This document shows, piece by piece, positions 60,399-64,000 of a DNA stretch of 64,000 bases. The DNA comes from Prado023 sp963697345 (GTDB taxonomy: Bacteria; Actinomycetota; Actinomycetes; S36-B12; CAIYMF01): NCBI GenBank assembly GCA_963697345.1, contig CAVONS010000008.1, positions 372,001-436,000 of the forward strand, given 5' to 3'. Position 1 is the first letter of the stretch. Each line of letters opens with the position of its first letter. The position numbers were made by a program, and so were the translations under genes. The notes beneath the pieces are model-generated. The model saw nothing but the letters and a program-made list of their open reading frames with translations. It did not search any database and was not told the origin of the DNA.

Positions 60399-60617
60399 AT
60401 GAAGTCGGGAATCCACCCCAACTACGTCGAGACGACGGTCACCTGCACCTGTGGGAACACCTTCACCACGCGCAGCACCGCCAAGAACGGCGTGATCCAC
60501 GCCGATGTGTGCTCAGCCTGCCACCCGTTCTACACGGGCAAGCAGAAGATCCTCGACACCGGCGGTCGCGTGGCCAAGTTCGAGGCCCGCTTCGGCAAGA
60601 AGGCCGACAAGAACTAG
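60399..60617 (+). CDS. rpmE: 50S ribosomal protein bL31, zinc-binding form
   Basis: A 72-residue ribosomal protein. It starts MKSGIHPNYVETTVTC; the zinc ligands are the CTCG and CSACH cysteines, so it is the C+ (zinc) paralogue that is replaced by a Cys-free form when zinc is short in many actinobacteria. AAGGAG seven bases upstream marks the start. prfA follows after 25 bases. Confidence 0.97.
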   Translation: MKSGIHPNYVETTVTCTCGNTFTTRSTAKNGVIHADVCSACHPFYTGKQKILDTGGRVAKFEARFGKKADKN

Positions 60618-60642
60618 TTCTGCGCGGACAGGCGGCTCATCC

Positions 60643-61710
60643 ATGTTCGAGACCTGCCTTGCCCTGGAGCGTGAATACGCCGACCTCGAGGCGCAGATGG
60701 CCGATCCGGCCCTGCATGCTGACCCGGCGGCTGCCCGGCGTGTGGGCAAGCGGCACGCGCAGTTGCGCCCGGTCGTCGCGGCGTACCGCCAGTGGCTGCA
60801 GCTCGGCGAGGACGAGGCGGCAGCCCGCGAGCTCGGCGCTGAGGATCCCGATTTCGCGGCCGAGGCCGAGGCGGCAGCCGCCGAGCGCGCTGAGGTGGCC
60901 GAACGCCTGACCCTTCTGCTCGTGCCGCGCGACCCCATGGACGACAAGGACGTCATCCTGGAGGTCAAGGCTGGTGAGGGTGGCGAGGAGTCTGCGCTGT
61001 TCGCAGCTGATCTGGTGCGGATGTACACCCGATATGCCGAGCGCCGGGGCTGGCGCATGGAGCTCATCGACGCGGAGGCCTCCGACCTCGGCGGCTACAA
61101 GGACGTGAAGTTCTCCGTCAAGGCCCGCGGCACCCTGGAGCCCGGGGACTCCCCGTACTCCCGGTTGAAGTTCGAGGGTGGGGTCCACCGGGTCCAGCGC
61201 GTCCCCGTGACCGAGTCGCAGGGCCGGATCCACACCTCGGCGGCGGGTGTCCTGGTCCTGCCCGAGGCTGAGGAGATCGACGTCCAGATCGACCCCAACG
61301 ACCTGCGGATCGACATCTACCGATCCAGCGGCCCCGGCGGGCAGAGCGTCAACACCACGGACTCCGCGGTGCGGATCACCCACGTGCCCACGGGCATCGT
61401 GGTGAGCTGCCAGAACGAGAAGAGCCAGCTGCAGAACCGTGAGTCGGCGATGCGTGTGCTGCGCGCCCGGATGCTGGCGGCAGCCCAGGAAGCGGCGGAC
61501 GCGCAGGCCTCGGACGTGCGCAAGTCCCAGGTGCGCACGGTGGACCGCTCCGAACGGATTCGTACCTACAACTACCCGGAGAACCGGATCGCCGACCACC
61601 GCGTCAACTACAAGTCCCACAACCTCGACGCCGTGCTCGACGGCGAGCTCGATCCGGTGATCGACGCCCTGACCGAGGCCGATCTCCAGGCGCGGATCGC
61701 CGCCTCCTGA
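60643..61710 (+). CDS. prfA: Peptide chain release factor 1
   Basis: A 355-residue RF1 that ends translation at UAA and UAG. The stop-codon-reading loop is PVTESQGRIHTSAAG and the catalytic GPGGQSVN is intact. In most bacteria prmC, which methylates this Gln, follows prfA; here an unrelated secreted protein gene follows after 249 bases. The ATG at 60643 fits the family start (MFETCLALEREYADLE). Confidence 0.97.
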   Translation: MFETCLALEREYADLEAQMADPALHADPAAARRVGKRHAQLRPVVAAYRQWLQLGEDEAAARELGAEDPDFAAEAEAAAAERAEVAERLTLLLVPRDPMDDKDVILEVKAGEGGEESALFAADLVRMYTRYAERRGWRMELIDAEASDLGGYKDVKFSVKARGTLEPGDSPYSRLKFEGGVHRVQRVPVTESQGRIHTSAAGVLVLPEAEEIDVQIDPNDLRIDIYRSSGPGGQSVNTTDSAVRITHVPTGIVVSCQNEKSQLQNRESAMRVLRARMLAAAQEAADAQASDVRKSQVRTVDRSERIRTYNYPENRIADHRVNYKSHNLDAVLDGELDPVIDALTEADLQARIAAS

Positions 61711-61959
61711 TCGGCGCCATTCTTGAGGCTTCCCGAGCCTGAGACCTGGTACTCGCACCATCGGGCAGGTTCGCGCATGCGCTGGTGCGCGACTGACGAT
61801 CGACACACGATCGCCACACGAAGCCCACGCGGTAGACACCGGCGGTCGGCAGACTCAAATCGGGACGAACTCCGTGTGGCGGTCCGAATCACGGGGCCAG
61901 CCCTGGGCTCAAGGGATGGCTCAGTTCCGTCCGAGCCCAAGCGATTCGGAGGAGGAGAG
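61711..61959. other. Intergenic region prfA - secreted protein
   Basis: No gene supported. The end carries GGAGGAGAG directly before the ATG at 61960; promoter not located. Confidence 0.5.
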
Positions 61960-63065
61960 ATGGCGACAACCAGAAGGCACGCAATGCTCGGCCTCGTGGG
62001 AGCTGTCACTGCTGCGGCACTTGTCGTACCAGGGGCTGCGTTCGCGAAGGGCGGCCCGGGTGGTGGCGGGGGCGGCGGCGGGGGCGGGGCGGTGGCGGTG
62101 GCGGCAAGGGGGACCTCTACTCCGAGCTCGTCCCGCTGCTGAGGGATGAATTCGGGCTACCGATCATGAAGGACTTCACAACGGAGAAGTGCGTGCAGCC
62201 CGTGTCCTACGCCCCCGCACCCGCGGACGTCGAGGTCGTCACCAACGATGTCAACGGACTTCAGGTCTGGCTGATCCCGCTGATGGGCGACTTGGAGATG
62301 ACCGCGGAGGAGGCGGAGGAGGTGGAGGTCTGTGACCCGCAACCGGCATACATCGACGACCTCGTGGAGGTCCAGTTCGGCCGCCTGAGCGTGAGCCGAG
62401 CACCGATGAAGGTGCTGGATGCCAGGCTGGCCGAGGCGATGGCTGCGCTCACCACGCCATGGGCCACCATCACGCTCGACCATGCAGGGCGCCTTGCCTT
62501 CACCGTGGATGGTGTCGAGAAGACCATCGACGCACCATTGGAGAACCTGGCCCTGGACAAGCGGCTCCAGGAGTACGGCTTCCTCGCCGGCGTGGAGCTT
62601 CCCAGCCCGATCGCAGGCTATGGCTTCCTCGACCATGCGGGGGCCTTCTTCGGTGCGGCGGCGGACAAGCCCGGCAAGATCACCGAGGACTCGATCCTCT
62701 ACATGAATCCGGTGCTGCTCACCGCAAAGGACCTGGCCGTGCCGGTGATCTACGGTGATGGGGACGTCGGTCAGGACGGTGTGAGGTACGTCGACTACAG
62801 CGGCTACACGTACAACCGTGCCCTCACGTACCCCGGGTGCGTCCAGGGGATCGCCCTCGACGAGAACAACCAGTCGATCCCCTTCAACAAGGACCTCATG
62901 GACGTGGTCTTCGGCGGTAGCCAGTTCACCGGGAGCAACGTCAATGCATTCGCCACGCGCGCTGACGATGCACGCGCTGTGGGGACATGGGTGCACGACG
63001 CCATCGACGCCGGGATGTGGGTGCAGGAGGTCGATCGGCTCGGTGAGACGACGGTCTGCGAGTGA
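61960..63065 (+). CDS. Secreted protein of unknown function, frameshift in the Gly-coding tract
   Basis: Signal peptide MATTRRHAMLGLVGAVTAAA...AAFAKGG (residues 1-30) followed by a poly-Gly stretch. The first frame stops at 62142. The frame that carries the rest begins inside the Gly tract (GKGDLYSELVPLLRDEFG) and stays open to 63065. Adding one G near 62086-62092 joins them into about 368 residues. The mature part contains several Cys, a repeated Asp/Glu-rich theme and an internal duplication-free beta-rich pattern; no family was recognised. An ATG at 62166 exists but has no ribosome-binding site or signal peptide. Extracellular location is inferred from the signal peptide. Confidence 0.65.
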
Positions 63066-63103
63066 TGCCGTAGGTGACCTAGGGGAGTCTCACGAGCATC
63101 TGT

Positions 63104-63148
63104 GAGTGGTGTGGGGTTGTGCGGACGTGGCACAACCCCACACCACTC
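63104..63148. terminator. Perfect 19-bp hairpin
   Basis: Arms 63104-63122 and 63130-63148 are perfectly complementary over 19 bases around a seven-base loop, 38 bases after the secreted protein stop. Very stable; terminator without T tract, or a palindromic repeat. Confidence 0.7.
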
Positions 63149-63194
63149 GTGCCGGGAACCATCCGGCCGCTGCACGTCGCCGGGACATGAGTCG

Positions 63195-63200
63195 CACAAT
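63195..63200 (+). promoter_or_regulatory. -10-like box CACAAT before the response regulator
   Basis: CACAAT lies six bases before the ATG at 63207. Confidence 0.35.
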
Positions 63201-63206
63201 GAGTAC

Positions 63207-63890
63207 ATGCAGACGGTTCTCGTGGTCGAGGACGAGGCAGACATCCGACACGTGCTGCGCCGCTATCTCGAGCGGGCCGGCTTCTCGGTGGTCACCGCGG
63301 CGACGGGATCCGAGGCCCTTCTCCTGGTTGAGCGGATGAGCCTCGACCTGGTCCTGCTGGATCTCGGGCTGCCCGACATCGATGGCTCGGAGGTGCTGAT
63401 CGAGGCCGCACCGAGGATCCCGATCATCGTGCTGACGGCTCGGTCCGCCGTCGACGACCGGATCGCCGGGCTGCGGATGGGCGCCGACGACTACGTGGTC
63501 AAGCCCTTCAGCCCGACGGAGGTGGTCCTGCGCGTGCAGGCAGTGCTGGGGCGGGGCGGCCGAGACAGGCTCGCCGAGGCCCTCAGGACCTTCGGCGGAG
63601 GTCGTTTCCGGATCGATGAGGTTGGCCATGTGGCCTCGATGGGCGGTCGTGAGCTCGCTCTGACGCCTCACGAGTGGGGTCTGCTGGTCGCGCTGGCCAG
63701 CGCTCCGGGGCGTGTCTTCTCTCGGCGGGAGCTCGTCGAGCGAGTGGGCGGGTACGCGTTCGACGGATACGAGCGGGCCATCGACACCCACGTCAAGAAC
63801 CTGCGCCACAAACTGGGCCCGGAGGGCCAGGATGTCATCGAGACCGTCGTCGGCTTCGGCTATCGGCTCGGGATCACCGCTGATGTCTGA
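63207..63890 (+). CDS. OmpR/PhoB-family response regulator
   Basis: A 227-residue two-component regulator. The receiver domain has the acidic pair VVEDEADI, the phosphorylated Asp in DLVLLDLGLPDIDG, Thr in IVLTAR and Lys in VVKPFSPTE. The C-terminal winged helix ends in VETVVGFGYRLG, typical of OmpR/PhoB. It overlaps the following kinase gene by eight bases. The target genes are unknown; neighbouring secreted protein could be one (speculative). Confidence 0.93.
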   Translation: MQTVLVVEDEADIRHVLRRYLERAGFSVVTAATGSEALLLVERMSLDLVLLDLGLPDIDGSEVLIEAAPRIPIIVLTARSAVDDRIAGLRMGADDYVVKPFSPTEVVLRVQAVLGRGGRDRLAEALRTFGGGRFRIDEVGHVASMGGRELALTPHEWGLLVALASAPGRVFSRRELVERVGGYAFDGYERAIDTHVKNLRHKLGPEGQDVIETVVGFGYRLGITADV

Positions 63891-64000
63891 ACCCGCCCGG
63901 CTGGGCTCGCTCGGCCGTCGTCTGGCCTGGTCGTTCCTGCTCGTGTCCCTGATCTCCTTGGCGGTGCTCTTCGTCGGCACCGTCGTGCCGCACCTGCCCT
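63883..64000 (+). CDS. Sensor histidine kinase, N-terminal fragment at window edge
   Basis: The ATG at 63883 opens a frame that runs to the window end: MSEPARLGSLGRRLAWS followed by a hydrophobic helix (FLLVSLISLAVLFVGTVV), the normal start of a membrane-bound kinase (cytoplasmic lead, first helix). The eight-base overlap with the response regulator supports a cognate kinase. Only 39 residues are visible. Confidence 0.75.
   Translation, partial: MSEPARLGSLGRRLAWSFLLVSLISLAVLFVGTVVPHLP

Overview
The window comes from a high-G+C actinobacterium. WhiB1, a fused E2/E1 2-oxoglutarate enzyme (Kgd), a WhiB/SigF-type regulator set, a PdtaS-type histidine kinase, nickel superoxide dismutase with its SodX protease, and Rho with an Asn/Arg/Gln-rich insert all point that way. 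Many genes also carry a TANNNT-like -10 box placed 6-8 bases before the start codon, which implies widespread leaderless transcription. I cannot name the species.

Layout. 1-9 kb: the end of a PilT-type ATPase gene, a FlK-like hotdog thioesterase, a SIS-domain protein, a PdtaS-like kinase, whiB1, a lipid kinase, a small membrane protein, an RsbW-like/SigF-like pair, an acetyltransferase, and the divergent sodN/sodX pair. 9-16 kb: an MDR oxidoreductase, kgd with its small DUF6104 partner, a histone-deacetylase-family hydrolase and a P1-family peptidase. 16-24.7 kb: a complete peptide ABC transporter operon (dppABCDF-like, minus strand) and an oligopeptidase B, together a peptide uptake and degradation block. 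24.7-29.5 kb: a tightly overlapped sulfite/sulfate assimilation operon (sir, zinc ribbon, cysH, cysG, chelatase). 29.8-36.9 kb: an orphan CDP-glycerol-transferase-like protein, a two-domain PPK2 (Pap), a SulP anion transporter, a membrane protein, and a CoA-disulfide reductase-rhodanese fusion behind a CsoR/CstR-type operator.

37-49 kb is the most accessory-looking part. It has a translationally coupled DUF3696-type ATPase plus a putative PLD-like protein (a candidate undescribed two-gene module), a membrane-anchored trypsin-like pseudoprotease, an M20 dipeptidase, and a two-gene surface operon. The main gene of that operon encodes ten tandem Cna-B/SpaA-like domains with near-identical DNA repeats. 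The region ends in inverted repeats and a tRNA-Arg(CCG).

49-64 kb is core: argS, yihY, lysA, hom, thrC, thrB, rho, an MFS gene, rpmE and prfA, then a secreted protein and the start of a two-component system. argS, thrC and the secreted protein gene each need a one-base correction in a G/C-rich run to read through. This suggests sequence errors in the assembly, though real frameshifts cannot be excluded. No CRISPR array, rRNA, transposase or integrase was seen.
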